Position numbers and translations under genes: made by a program. A stretch of DNA of 64,000 nt, taken from CAZNPW01 sp964575185. GTDB lineage: Bacteria; Pseudomonadota; Alphaproteobacteria; Rhodobacterales; Rhodobacteraceae. The notes below the pieces were generated by a model, which had not been told where the DNA came from, did not search any database, and was given only the letters and a program-made list of their open reading frames with translations. The stretch's first letter is position 1; the number at the start of each line of letters is the position of its first letter. Of the stretch, positions 17,887-25,760 are shown one piece after another. Where the stretch lies: the NCBI GenBank assembly GCA_964575185.1, contig CAZNPW010000001.1, forward strand, positions 56,302 through 120,301, read 5' to 3'.

Positions 17887-19137
17887 ATGGCCTTCCACCC
17901 GAAATCGGAGTTCCTGCACCATCTGGTCCGGCGCGGCTACCTGGCCGACTGCACCGACCTCGGTGCCCTGGACGACGCGCTGCGGGCGGGCGTGGTGCCG
18001 GCCTACATCGGCTATGACGCGACGGCGGCGAGCCTGCATGTCGGCCACCTGATGAACATCATGGTGCTGCGGCTGCTGCAGCGGTGCGGCGGCAAGCCGA
18101 TCACGCTGATGGGAGGCGGCACGACCAAGGTGGGCGACCCGTCCTTCCGCGCCGAGGAGCGGCCGCTGCTGTCGGCGGCGCAGATCGACCAGAATATCGC
18201 CGGGATGCAGGCGGTGTTTTCGCGCTACCTCGCCTATGGCGAGGGGCCGACCGATGCGCTGATGCTGAACAATGCGGCGTGGCTCGACGGGCTCAACTAC
18301 CTCGACTTCCTGCGCGACATCGGGCGGCATTTCAGCGTCAACCGGATGCTGAGCTTCGAGAGCGTGAAGTCGCGGCTGGACCGCGAGCAGAGCTTGAGCT
18401 TCCTCGAGTTCAACTACATGATCCTGCAGGCCTACGACTTCCTCGAACTGCACCGCCGCCACGGCTGCCTGTTGCAGATGGGCGGCAGCGACCAGTGGGG
18501 CAACATCATCAACGGGATCGACCTGACGCGCCGTGTGCTCGACCGCGAGATCTTCGGGCTGACGACGCCGCTTCTGACCACGAGCGACGGGCGCAAGATG
18601 GGCAAGTCGGCGCAGGGCGCGGTCTGGCTGCGGGGCGACATGATGGCGCCCTATGCCTTCTGGCAGTTCTGGCGTAACACGACCGACGCCGACACGGGGC
18701 GGTTCCTGAAGCTTTTCACCGAGCTGCCGGTGGAGGAGTGCGACCGGCTGGGGGCGCTCGGCGGGGCGGAGATCAACGAGGGCAAGCGCGTGCTCGCGAA
18801 CGCGGTCACGGCGATGCTGCACGGCGCGGAGGCAGCGCGGACGGCGGAGGCGACCGCGCGCGAGGTGTTCGAGCGCGGCGGGGTGGGGGACGACCTGCCG
18901 ACCCTGCACCTGCACGCGGGCGACGTGGCCGGGGGGATCAGCCTTGCGCATCTGTTCGTGCGGGCGGGGCTGGCGAAATCGGGCAAGGACGCCAAGCGCC
19001 TGATTGCCGAGGGCGGGGCGCGGGTGAACGACGAGCCGATCATGGACGCGGGCCGCATCCTGCACGCGGGCGACCTGGCCGATCCGGTGAAGCTGACCGC
19101 CGGGCGCAAGCGGCACGCGCTGGTGGTGATGGGGTGA
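17887..19137 (+). CDS. tyrS: Tyrosyl-tRNA synthetase
   Basis: A 416-aa class I synthetase that charges tRNA-Tyr. The HIGH-type signature reads HVGH within AASLHVGHLMNIM near residue 52 and the KMSKS-type loop reads KMGKS near 238. The C-terminal S4-like RNA-binding domain (LFVRAGLAKSGKDAKRLIAEGG) is present. ATG 17887 has GAGG upstream at a good distance; an in-frame ATG at 17872 would add five residues and cannot be excluded. It faces pgm, with a palindromic repeat pair in the gap. Confidence 0.96.
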   Translation: MAFHPKSEFLHHLVRRGYLADCTDLGALDDALRAGVVPAYIGYDATAASLHVGHLMNIMVLRLLQRCGGKPITLMGGGTTKVGDPSFRAEERPLLSAAQIDQNIAGMQAVFSRYLAYGEGPTDALMLNNAAWLDGLNYLDFLRDIGRHFSVNRMLSFESVKSRLDREQSLSFLEFNYMILQAYDFLELHRRHGCLLQMGGSDQWGNIINGIDLTRRVLDREIFGLTTPLLTTSDGRKMGKSAQGAVWLRGDMMAPYAFWQFWRNTTDADTGRFLKLFTELPVEECDRLGALGGAEINEGKRVLANAVTAMLHGAEAARTAEATAREVFERGGVGDDLPTLHLHAGDVAGGISLAHLFVRAGLAKSGKDAKRLIAEGGARVNDEPIMDAGRILHAGDLADPVKLTAGRKRHALVVMG

Positions 19138-19150
19138 CCGTTTCGCTTGC

Positions 19151-19240
19151 GCGTCGCGCCCCGGCGTAGGCCGGGGCCTCTGCCCGGGCCGCCGGACCCG
19201 CCTGCGGGGTGAGGTCCCGGCCTTCGCCGGGACGCGGGGT
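19151..19240. repeat. Inverted pair of GTCCCGGC-type palindromes between tyrS and pgm
   Basis: Left copy GCGCCCCGGCGTAGGCCGGGG (about 19156-19176) and right copy GAGGTCCCGGCC..GCCGGGACGCG (19211-19235), separated by about 30 bp. The same left-right arrangement occurs at 37697-37787 and, repeated four times, at 50551-50947. It sits between convergent genes and probably works as a bidirectional terminator or barrier. Confidence 0.8.
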
Positions 19241-19255
19241 TGCTTCGCGGCCCGG

Positions 19256-20884
19256 TCAGGTCACGACATCGGGCGCGTGCCGCCCGGTGAAGGCGGCGAT
19301 CCGGGCGAGGCCGTGGGCGGCGCGGATGATGGGGGCGAGCGCCTCCTGCGGGTCGCGCCCGAAGTGGCGGGCGTCGGGTTCGTAGCGTTCGAGGTAGAGC
19401 CGCAGGGTCGCGCCTTCGGTGCCCGTGCCCGACAGCCGCAGCACGATCCGGCTGCCGTCGGCGAAGACGATCCGCACGCCCTGGCGCTGGCTGACCGAGC
19501 CGTCGACGGGGTCGGTGTAGGCGAAGTCGGAGGCCTCGGCGATGGTCATCCCCTCCACCTCCCGTCCCGGCAGGGCGGGCAGGAGGTCGCGCAGCGCGGC
19601 CATCATGGCCTCGGCCTTGTCGGCCGGGATGCCCTCGAAGTCGTGGCGGCTGTAGAAGTTGCGCCCGAAGGCGGACCAGTGGCCCGTCATGACGTCGGCG
19701 ACGCTTTGCCCGCGCACGGCGAGGATGTTGAGCCAGAGGAGGATCGCCCAGAGGCCGTCCTTCTCGCGGACGTGATCGGACCCGGTGCCGAAGGATTCCT
19801 CGCCGCAGATCGTGGCGCGGCCGGCGTCGAGGAGGTTGCCGAAGAACTTCCAGCCCGTCGGGGTCTCGTAGGACGCAATCTTCAGCCGGTCGGCCACGCG
19901 GTCGGCGGCGGTGCTGGTCGGCATGGACCGGGCGATGCCCTTGAGGCCCGCCCGGTAGCCGGGTGCCAGATGGGCGTTAGCGGCCAGCACCGCGAGGCTG
20001 TCGGACGGCGAGACGTAGATGCCGCGTCCGACCACCATGTTGCGGTCGCCGTCGCCGTCGGAGGCCGCGCCGAAGTCGGGGGCGTCGGCCGCGAACATCT
20101 CGTCCATCAGCGCCTTGGCCCAGGTCGGGTTGGGGTCGGGGTGCATGCCGCCGAAATCCGGCAGGGGCGTGGCGTTCACGCAGGTGCCGGGCGCGGCGCC
20201 GAGGCGGCGTTCGAGGATCTCCGTCGCGTAGGGGCCGGTCACCGCGGACATCGAATCCATCCGCATCCGGAAGCCCGCGGTGAACATCGCCCTGATCGCG
20301 GGGAAGTCGAAGAGCGTCTCCATCAGGCTTGCGTAGTCGGCGACCGGGTCCACCACGTCGACCGTCATGGCCCCGAAGTCGTGCCGGCCGATCGTGCCGA
20401 GGTCCAGGTCCTGCGCGTCGAGGATGCGGTAGGCGTCGATCCCTTGCGTGCGGGCGTAGATGGCTTCCGTCACGCTTTCGGGCGCGGGACCGCCGTTGGG
20501 CATGTTGAACTTGACGCCGAAGTCTTCGGTCGGGCCGCCGGGGTTGTGGCTGGCGCTCATGATGATCCCGCCGTCGGTCCGGTCCAGGCGGATCAGGTGG
20601 CTCGCCGCCGGGGTGGATAGGATCGCCCCCTGCCCCACGATCACCCGCGCCGCCCCGTTCGCCGCGGCCATCCGCAGGATGACCTGCGCCGCGCGGTCGT
20701 TGAAGTACCGCCCGTCGCCGCCGAGCACGAAGGTCTTTCCTGCGCAGCCCACCACGTCGAAGACGGCCTGCACGAAGTTTTCCAGGTAATGCGGCCCCAT
20801 GAAGACGGGCGTCTTCTTGCGCAGGCCCGAGGTGCCGGGCTTCTGCCCGGCGATGGGGGCGGTGGGGACGGTGTGGACGGTCAT
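19256..20884 (-). CDS. pgm: Phosphoglucomutase (alpha-D-glucose)
   Basis: A 542-aa enzyme that interconverts glucose-1-phosphate and glucose-6-phosphate. The phosphoserine loop IIMSASHNPGGP lies near residue 112, the Mg2+ loop SDGDGDRNMVVGRG near 280 and the phosphate-binding LSGTGTEGATLRLYLERYEP near 495; the entry loop GTSGLRKKTPVF is at residues 17-28. Its ATG overlaps the glgX stop (ATGA). As last gene of the glycogen operon it connects GlgC and GlgP to glycolysis. The frame stays open upstream, but homology begins at MTVHTVPTAP. Confidence 0.96.
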   Translation of the reverse strand: MTVHTVPTAPIAGQKPGTSGLRKKTPVFMGPHYLENFVQAVFDVVGCAGKTFVLGGDGRYFNDRAAQVILRMAAANGAARVIVGQGAILSTPAASHLIRLDRTDGGIIMSASHNPGGPTEDFGVKFNMPNGGPAPESVTEAIYARTQGIDAYRILDAQDLDLGTIGRHDFGAMTVDVVDPVADYASLMETLFDFPAIRAMFTAGFRMRMDSMSAVTGPYATEILERRLGAAPGTCVNATPLPDFGGMHPDPNPTWAKALMDEMFAADAPDFGAASDGDGDRNMVVGRGIYVSPSDSLAVLAANAHLAPGYRAGLKGIARSMPTSTAADRVADRLKIASYETPTGWKFFGNLLDAGRATICGEESFGTGSDHVREKDGLWAILLWLNILAVRGQSVADVMTGHWSAFGRNFYSRHDFEGIPADKAEAMMAALRDLLPALPGREVEGMTIAEASDFAYTDPVDGSVSQRQGVRIVFADGSRIVLRLSGTGTEGATLRLYLERYEPDARHFGRDPQEALAPIIRAAHGLARIAAFTGRHAPDVVT

Positions 20885-22953
20885 GGGAACCTCAGCGCGA
20901 AGACAAGGACGGATGTGGCGGGGGCCTTCTGCGCCGCGGGCCAGGGGGCGGCGGGCGCATCGGGCTGGGTGGTGTTCAGGATGCAGGTCCAGTCGCCGGG
21001 CGGCAGGACCAGATCGACCGCGGGGCCGGTGTTGAACACCGCGAAGATCGCGTCGGGCGCGTCCGCGCCTTCGGCGGCCATCCGCAGCTCCACCGCGAGG
21101 CAGCGGAAGGCGGGGTCGTGCCAGTCGCCCGGCGCGGGCTCCTGCCCGTCGGCGCGCCGCCAGATCACGTCGCGCTGGCCGTCGGCGCGCATCTCGCCGT
21201 GCAGGAAGCGCCGCTGGCGCAGCACCGGATGGTCGGCGCGCATCCGCGCCACCCGCGCGACGAAGGCCTCGAGCGCCCGGTCGCCTCTGGCCCAGTCGAT
21301 CCACGAGGTCTCGTTGTCCTGCGCGTAGGCGTTGTTGTTGCCGCCCTGGCTGTGGCCGACCTCGTCGCCGGCCAGGAGCATCGGCGTCCCCTGCGCAAGG
21401 AACACCGTGGCGAGCAGGTTGCGCTTGCGTAAGGATCGCGCAGCGCGGATCAGGGTGTCAACCGTGGGGCCTTCGGTGCCGAGGTTGTCGCTGTAGTTCT
21501 CGGCATGGCCGTCGCGGTTGTCCTCGCCGTTGGCGAGGTTGCGCTTGACGGTGAAGCTGACGAGGTCCTCGAGCGTGAAGCCGTCGTGGCTGCAGACGTA
21601 GTTGACGCTCGATGTCGCCGCCCGCCCGCCGCGGTCGAAGAGCTCGGCCGACCCCAGGAGCCGCCCGGCGAAGTCGGGCATCATCCCCGCGTCGCCCCGC
21701 CAGACCCGCCGCACGCCGTCGCGGAAGCGGTCGTTCCATTCCTGGAACGGGTGGGGGTAGTTGCCGAGCTGGTAGCCGCCCGGCCCGATGTCCCAGGGTT
21801 CGGCGATCAGCTTGACGCGGCTCAGCACCGGGTCCTGGCGGATCGCGTCGAAGAAGCCGCCGTTGGGGTCGAAGCCCTGCGCCTCGCGGCCGAGCACGGT
21901 GCCGAGGTCGAAGCGGAAGCCGTCGACGTGGTAGGTCTCGACCCAGTAGCGCAACGAATCCATCACCATCCGCAGCACCGCCGGGTGGGTCAGGTTCAGC
22001 GTGTTGCCGGTGCCCGCGTCGTTCATGTAGAAGCGCCCGCCGCCCGTCAGCCGGTAGTAGCTCGCGTTGTCGAAGCCGCGCCACGAGATCGTCGGCCCGT
22101 GCTCGTCGCCTTCGCCGGTGTGGTTGTAGACGACGTCGAGGATCACCTCGATCCCGCGCGCGTGGAAGCGGCGCACCGTCTGCTGCACCTCCCACACCTG
22201 CCCGCGGGTCAGGTAGCGCGGTTCGGGCGCGAAGAAGGCGAGCGTCTGGTAGCCCCAGTAGTTCTTCAGGCCCCTGGTGACGAGAAAGCGGTCGTCCATG
22301 AAGGCCTGGACGGGCAGCAGCTCCACCGCCGTCACGCCGAGGCGTGCGAGGTGGTCGAGCACGGCGTCCGAACACAGGCCGAGGAACGACCCGCGCAGGC
22401 CGCGGTCGACGCCGGGGTGGGCTTGCGTCATGCCCTTGACATGGGCCTCGTAGATCACCGTCTCGGCCCGGGCGCGGCGCGGCGGCAGGTCGGCCTCCCA
22501 GTTGAACGAGGGGTCGACCACCACCGACTTCGGCACCGCGAAGGCGCTGTCGCGGGCGTCGAAGCTGAGATCGCCCCGGGGGCTGCCGATCTTGTAGCCC
22601 ATCAGCGCGTCCGACCAGCGCAGGCGGCCTTCGAGCGCGCGGGCGTAGGGGTCGATCAGAAGCTTGTTGGGGTTGAAGCGGTGGCCCTGTTCGGGCGCGT
22701 AGGGGCCGGTCACGCGGTAGCCGTAGAGGCTGCCGGGCGTCAGCCCGCCGACATGCCCGTGCCAGACGTCGCCGTCGCGTTCGGGCAGGGCCAGGCGCGA
22801 CATCTCCTTGCGGCCGTCGGGGGTGAAGAGGCAGAGCTCCACCTTCGTGGCGTTGGCCGAGAAGACGGCGAAGTTGACGCCCTGCCCGTCGTAGGTCGCG
22901 CCCATCGGCCAGGGCCGGCCCGCGGTCGGTGCCGGGCGGCAGGCGTCGGTCAC
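20881..22953 (-). CDS. glgX: Glycogen debranching enzyme GlgX
   Basis: A 690-aa GH13 isoamylase-type enzyme that removes alpha-1,6 branches from the limit dextrin left by GlgP. It has an N-terminal CBM48-like part (YDGQGVNFAVFSANATKVEL) and the alpha-amylase barrel with nucleophile Asp in DGFRFDLGTVLG near residue 345, acid Glu in LIAEPWDIGPGGYQLGNYP near 382 and the third acid in NYVCSHDGFTLEDL near 455. It overlaps both neighbours by four bases (glgA upstream, pgm downstream), showing a tightly coupled operon. Confidence 0.96.
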   Translation of the reverse strand: MTDACRPAPTAGRPWPMGATYDGQGVNFAVFSANATKVELCLFTPDGRKEMSRLALPERDGDVWHGHVGGLTPGSLYGYRVTGPYAPEQGHRFNPNKLLIDPYARALEGRLRWSDALMGYKIGSPRGDLSFDARDSAFAVPKSVVVDPSFNWEADLPPRRARAETVIYEAHVKGMTQAHPGVDRGLRGSFLGLCSDAVLDHLARLGVTAVELLPVQAFMDDRFLVTRGLKNYWGYQTLAFFAPEPRYLTRGQVWEVQQTVRRFHARGIEVILDVVYNHTGEGDEHGPTISWRGFDNASYYRLTGGGRFYMNDAGTGNTLNLTHPAVLRMVMDSLRYWVETYHVDGFRFDLGTVLGREAQGFDPNGGFFDAIRQDPVLSRVKLIAEPWDIGPGGYQLGNYPHPFQEWNDRFRDGVRRVWRGDAGMMPDFAGRLLGSAELFDRGGRAATSSVNYVCSHDGFTLEDLVSFTVKRNLANGEDNRDGHAENYSDNLGTEGPTVDTLIRAARSLRKRNLLATVFLAQGTPMLLAGDEVGHSQGGNNNAYAQDNETSWIDWARGDRALEAFVARVARMRADHPVLRQRRFLHGEMRADGQRDVIWRRADGQEPAPGDWHDPAFRCLAVELRMAAEGADAPDAIFAVFNTGPAVDLVLPPGDWTCILNTTQPDAPAAPWPAAQKAPATSVLVFALRFP

Positions 22954-24389
22954 CGCACGAGCTCCGCATAGAGCGCGGCATAGGCGCGGGCGCTTTCGTC
23001 CCAGCCGACGGGCTGGCGCATCGCGTTCCTCTGTACCTGCGCCCAGGTCTTGCGGTCGGCGTGCAGGTCCACCAGCCGCCGCAGGGCCGTCGCGAAGGCC
23101 ATGGCGTCGGTCGGGTGGAAGGTCACGCCCGTCGCCACCCCGGCCGCCAGCGCCGCGGGCGAGGCGTGGATCACCGTGTCGGCAAGGCCGCCCACGGCGG
23201 CGACCACGGGGATCGTGCCGTAGCGCAGCCCGTACATCTGGGTCAGCCCGCAGGGCTCGAACCGGCTGGGGACCAGCACCGCGTCGGCCCCGGCGAACAT
23301 CCGGTGCGACAGGCTTTCGTCATAGCCGATCCGCACCGCGACGCGGCCCGGATGCGCGGCCGCGAGCGCCCGCACCGCGCCCTCGAGCCCCGCGTCGCCC
23401 GAGCCCAGCACCACGAGGCCGCCGCCCGCGCGGACGAAATCCGGGATCACGGCGGGCAGGAGGTCGATCCCCTTCTGGTCGGTCAGCCGGCTGACGACGA
23501 TGGCGAGCGGTCCCGGCACCTCCAGCCCGAACTCCGCCGCCAGCGCCGCGCGCGCGGCGGCCTTGCCCGCCATGGCCCCGGCCGAATAGTTCAGCACGTC
23601 GCCGTCGGTCTCGGGCGACCAGAGGTGGGTGTCGACCCCGTTCAGGATGCCGCTGACGACGCTTGCCCGGGCCGCGATCACGCCCTGCAGGCCCATGCCG
23701 TATTCGGGCCGCTGCAGCTCGGTCGCGTAGGTCGGCGAGACGGTGGTGATCCGGTCGGCGGTGACCAGTCCCGCCTTCAGGCTGGAGAGCCCGCCGTAGT
23801 ATTCCAGCACGCCCGCGTGGAAATCGTGCCAGGGCAGCCGCAGCACGTCCATCAGCGCCATCGGCGCCCAGCCCTGGAAGGCGATGTTGTGCACGGTGAT
23901 GACCGACTTCACGCCCGCATCGCCGTGGTGGCGCAGGTAGGCCGGGGCGAAGCCCGCCTGCCAGTCATGCGCGTGCAGCACCTGCGGCTTCCACCCCGCC
24001 GCACCGTGCCGGGCCACCTGCGCGGCCACCCAGGACAGCGCGGCGAAGCGCTGCGCGTTGTCGCCGAAATCGCCGCCGGGGCCGCCATACGGCCCGCCGT
24101 CGCGGTCGTAGAGGTGCGGCGCGTCGAGCAGCATCACCTGCATCCCCGCGACCTCGCCCGCGAAGACGCGCCCCTCGCCGCCCCAGAGGTCGGATTCGTG
24201 CCAGACCTCGGCCCAGCCTTCGAGGCGCGGGCGCAGGGCGCGGTAGGCGGGCAACAGCACCCGCATGTCCCAGCCCGCGCCCGCCAGCGCCGCGGGCAGC
24301 GCGCCCACCACGTCGGCCAGCCCGCCGGTCTTCACCAGCGGCACGCATTCGGAGGCGACCGACAGCACCCGTCCGTTCGCGGCCCCCAT
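22950..24389 (-). CDS. glgA: Glycogen synthase GlgA
   Basis: A 479-aa GT5 glucosyltransferase that extends glycogen from ADP-glucose. The N-terminal nucleotide-sugar motif KTGGLADVVGALPAAL is at residues 20-35 and the C-terminal catalytic region VPSRFEPCGLTQMYGLRYGT near 375. The length equals the bacterial GlgA norm (about 480). It overlaps glgX by four bases and follows glgC after a 74-bp gap that contains a GC-rich palindrome (24411-24449). Confidence 0.97.
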   Translation of the reverse strand: MGAANGRVLSVASECVPLVKTGGLADVVGALPAALAGAGWDMRVLLPAYRALRPRLEGWAEVWHESDLWGGEGRVFAGEVAGMQVMLLDAPHLYDRDGGPYGGPGGDFGDNAQRFAALSWVAAQVARHGAAGWKPQVLHAHDWQAGFAPAYLRHHGDAGVKSVITVHNIAFQGWAPMALMDVLRLPWHDFHAGVLEYYGGLSSLKAGLVTADRITTVSPTYATELQRPEYGMGLQGVIAARASVVSGILNGVDTHLWSPETDGDVLNYSAGAMAGKAAARAALAAEFGLEVPGPLAIVVSRLTDQKGIDLLPAVIPDFVRAGGGLVVLGSGDAGLEGAVRALAAAHPGRVAVRIGYDESLSHRMFAGADAVLVPSRFEPCGLTQMYGLRYGTIPVVAAVGGLADTVIHASPAALAAGVATGVTFHPTDAMAFATALRRLVDLHADRKTWAQVQRNAMRQPVGWDESARAYAALYAELVR

Positions 24390-24410
24390 CCTTTTCCCCC
24401 TTCATCTTCC

Positions 24411-24449
24411 CTCAAATATCCCGGGGGGTCCGGGGGGCTGGCCCCCCGG
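24411..24449. repeat. GC-rich palindromic intergenic repeat (copy 2, glgC-glgA gap)
   Basis: CTCAAATATCCC followed by GGGGGGT and a hairpin with arms CCGGGGGGC / GCCCCCCGG (about 24430-24449). It is closely similar to 2729-2766. Read with transcription, the hairpin is followed by a TATTTGAGG patch and then the glgA leader. Confidence 0.65.
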
Positions 24450-24463
24450 TCCTGCCCGATCCG

Positions 24464-25735
24464 TCATCCCTTCGCCCGGGCGCGCGCGTTCAGCATGTCC
24501 TGCGTCACCAGCACGATCCCGCTGTCGGTGCGGCGGAACCACCTTGCGTCCTCGTCCGGGTCATCTCCGACCACCAGCTCTTCGGGAATCCGCACCCCGC
24601 GGTCGATCACGCAGTTCTTCAGCCGGGCCGAGCGCGCGACGTCGACGTACGGCAGCGCCACGACGTGGTCGAGCGTCGCGTAGCTGTGCGCGCGCACTCC
24701 GGTGAACAGCAGCGAGTTGCGCACCGCCGCGCCCGAGACGATGCAGTCGCCCGAGACCAGCGACGACACCGCCGAGCCCCGCCGCCCCTCCTCGTCATGC
24801 ACGAACTTGGCCGGCGGGACGATCTCGGCATAGGTCCAGATCGGCCAGGCGTTGTCGTAGATGTCGAGCGCGGGGGTGAAGTCGGTCAGGTCGATGTTCG
24901 CCCGCCAGAAGGCGTCGACCGTGCCCACGTCGCGCCAGTAGGGTTCGGTCTCGATCCCCGAGCGCACGCAGCTGTCGGCGAAGCGGTGCGCGACCGCCTT
25001 GCCGTTCTTCACGATGTCGGGGATCAGGTCGTTGCCGAAATCGTGGCTCGAGTTGGTGTCGGCCATGTCGCGCAGGAGAAGCTCGCGCAGGAACTTCCAG
25101 TTGAAGACGTAGATGCCCATGCTGGCGAGCGCGTGGTCCGGGTCGCCCGGGATCGCGGGCGGGTCCTTCGGCTTTTCGAGGAACTGGGTGATGCGCATGT
25201 CGGCATCGACGTGCATCACGCCGAAGGCCGTGGCCTCCATCCGCGGCACGGTCAGGCAGCCGATGGTGACATCCGCCCCGGTAGCGACGTGCTGCTGCAG
25301 CATCACCTCGTAGTCCATCTTGTAGATGTGGTCGCCGGCCAGGATCACCGCGTATTCGATGTCGTAGTCGTCGACGATGTCGACGTTCTGCGCCACCGCG
25401 TCGGCGGTGCCGAGATACCACTTCTCTTCGCTCACGCGCTGCGATGCGGGCAGGATGTCGAGGTATTCGTTCCGTTCCGCCCGGAAGAAGTTCCAGCCGC
25501 GCTGCATGTGGCGGATGAGGGAATGCGCCTTGTATTGCGTGGCGATCGCCATCTTGCGGATGCCCGAGTTCAGCGCGTTCGACAGCGCGAAGTCGATGAT
25601 CCGCGCCTTGCCGCCGAAGTAGACGGCGGGCTTGGCGCGGCGGTCGGTCAGCTCCTTCAGGCGGCTGCCGCGGCCGCCCGCCAGGACGAAGGCCATCGCC
25701 TGCGACGACAGCCGCGCGTTCGGTTTCGGTTGCAT
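24464..25735 (-). CDS. glgC: Glucose-1-phosphate adenylyltransferase GlgC
   Basis: A 423-aa ADP-glucose pyrophosphorylase that supplies the glycogen precursor and is usually the allosteric control point. The nucleotide-binding signature FVLAGGRGSRLKEL with RAKPAVYFGGKARIIDF lies at about residues 14-45, the sugar-binding FLEKP near 185, and the C-terminal left-handed beta-helix follows. ATG 25735 has an excellent GGGGAGGG ribosome site and gives the family length; the open frame upstream (to 25807) was not used. It is 25 bp after glgB. Confidence 0.97.
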   Translation of the reverse strand: MQPKPNARLSSQAMAFVLAGGRGSRLKELTDRRAKPAVYFGGKARIIDFALSNALNSGIRKMAIATQYKAHSLIRHMQRGWNFFRAERNEYLDILPASQRVSEEKWYLGTADAVAQNVDIVDDYDIEYAVILAGDHIYKMDYEVMLQQHVATGADVTIGCLTVPRMEATAFGVMHVDADMRITQFLEKPKDPPAIPGDPDHALASMGIYVFNWKFLRELLLRDMADTNSSHDFGNDLIPDIVKNGKAVAHRFADSCVRSGIETEPYWRDVGTVDAFWRANIDLTDFTPALDIYDNAWPIWTYAEIVPPAKFVHDEEGRRGSAVSSLVSGDCIVSGAAVRNSLLFTGVRAHSYATLDHVVALPYVDVARSARLKNCVIDRGVRIPEELVVGDDPDEDARWFRRTDSGIVLVTQDMLNARARAKG

Positions 25736-25760
25736 CTTCCCTCCCCGGAAAACTTCGCCA

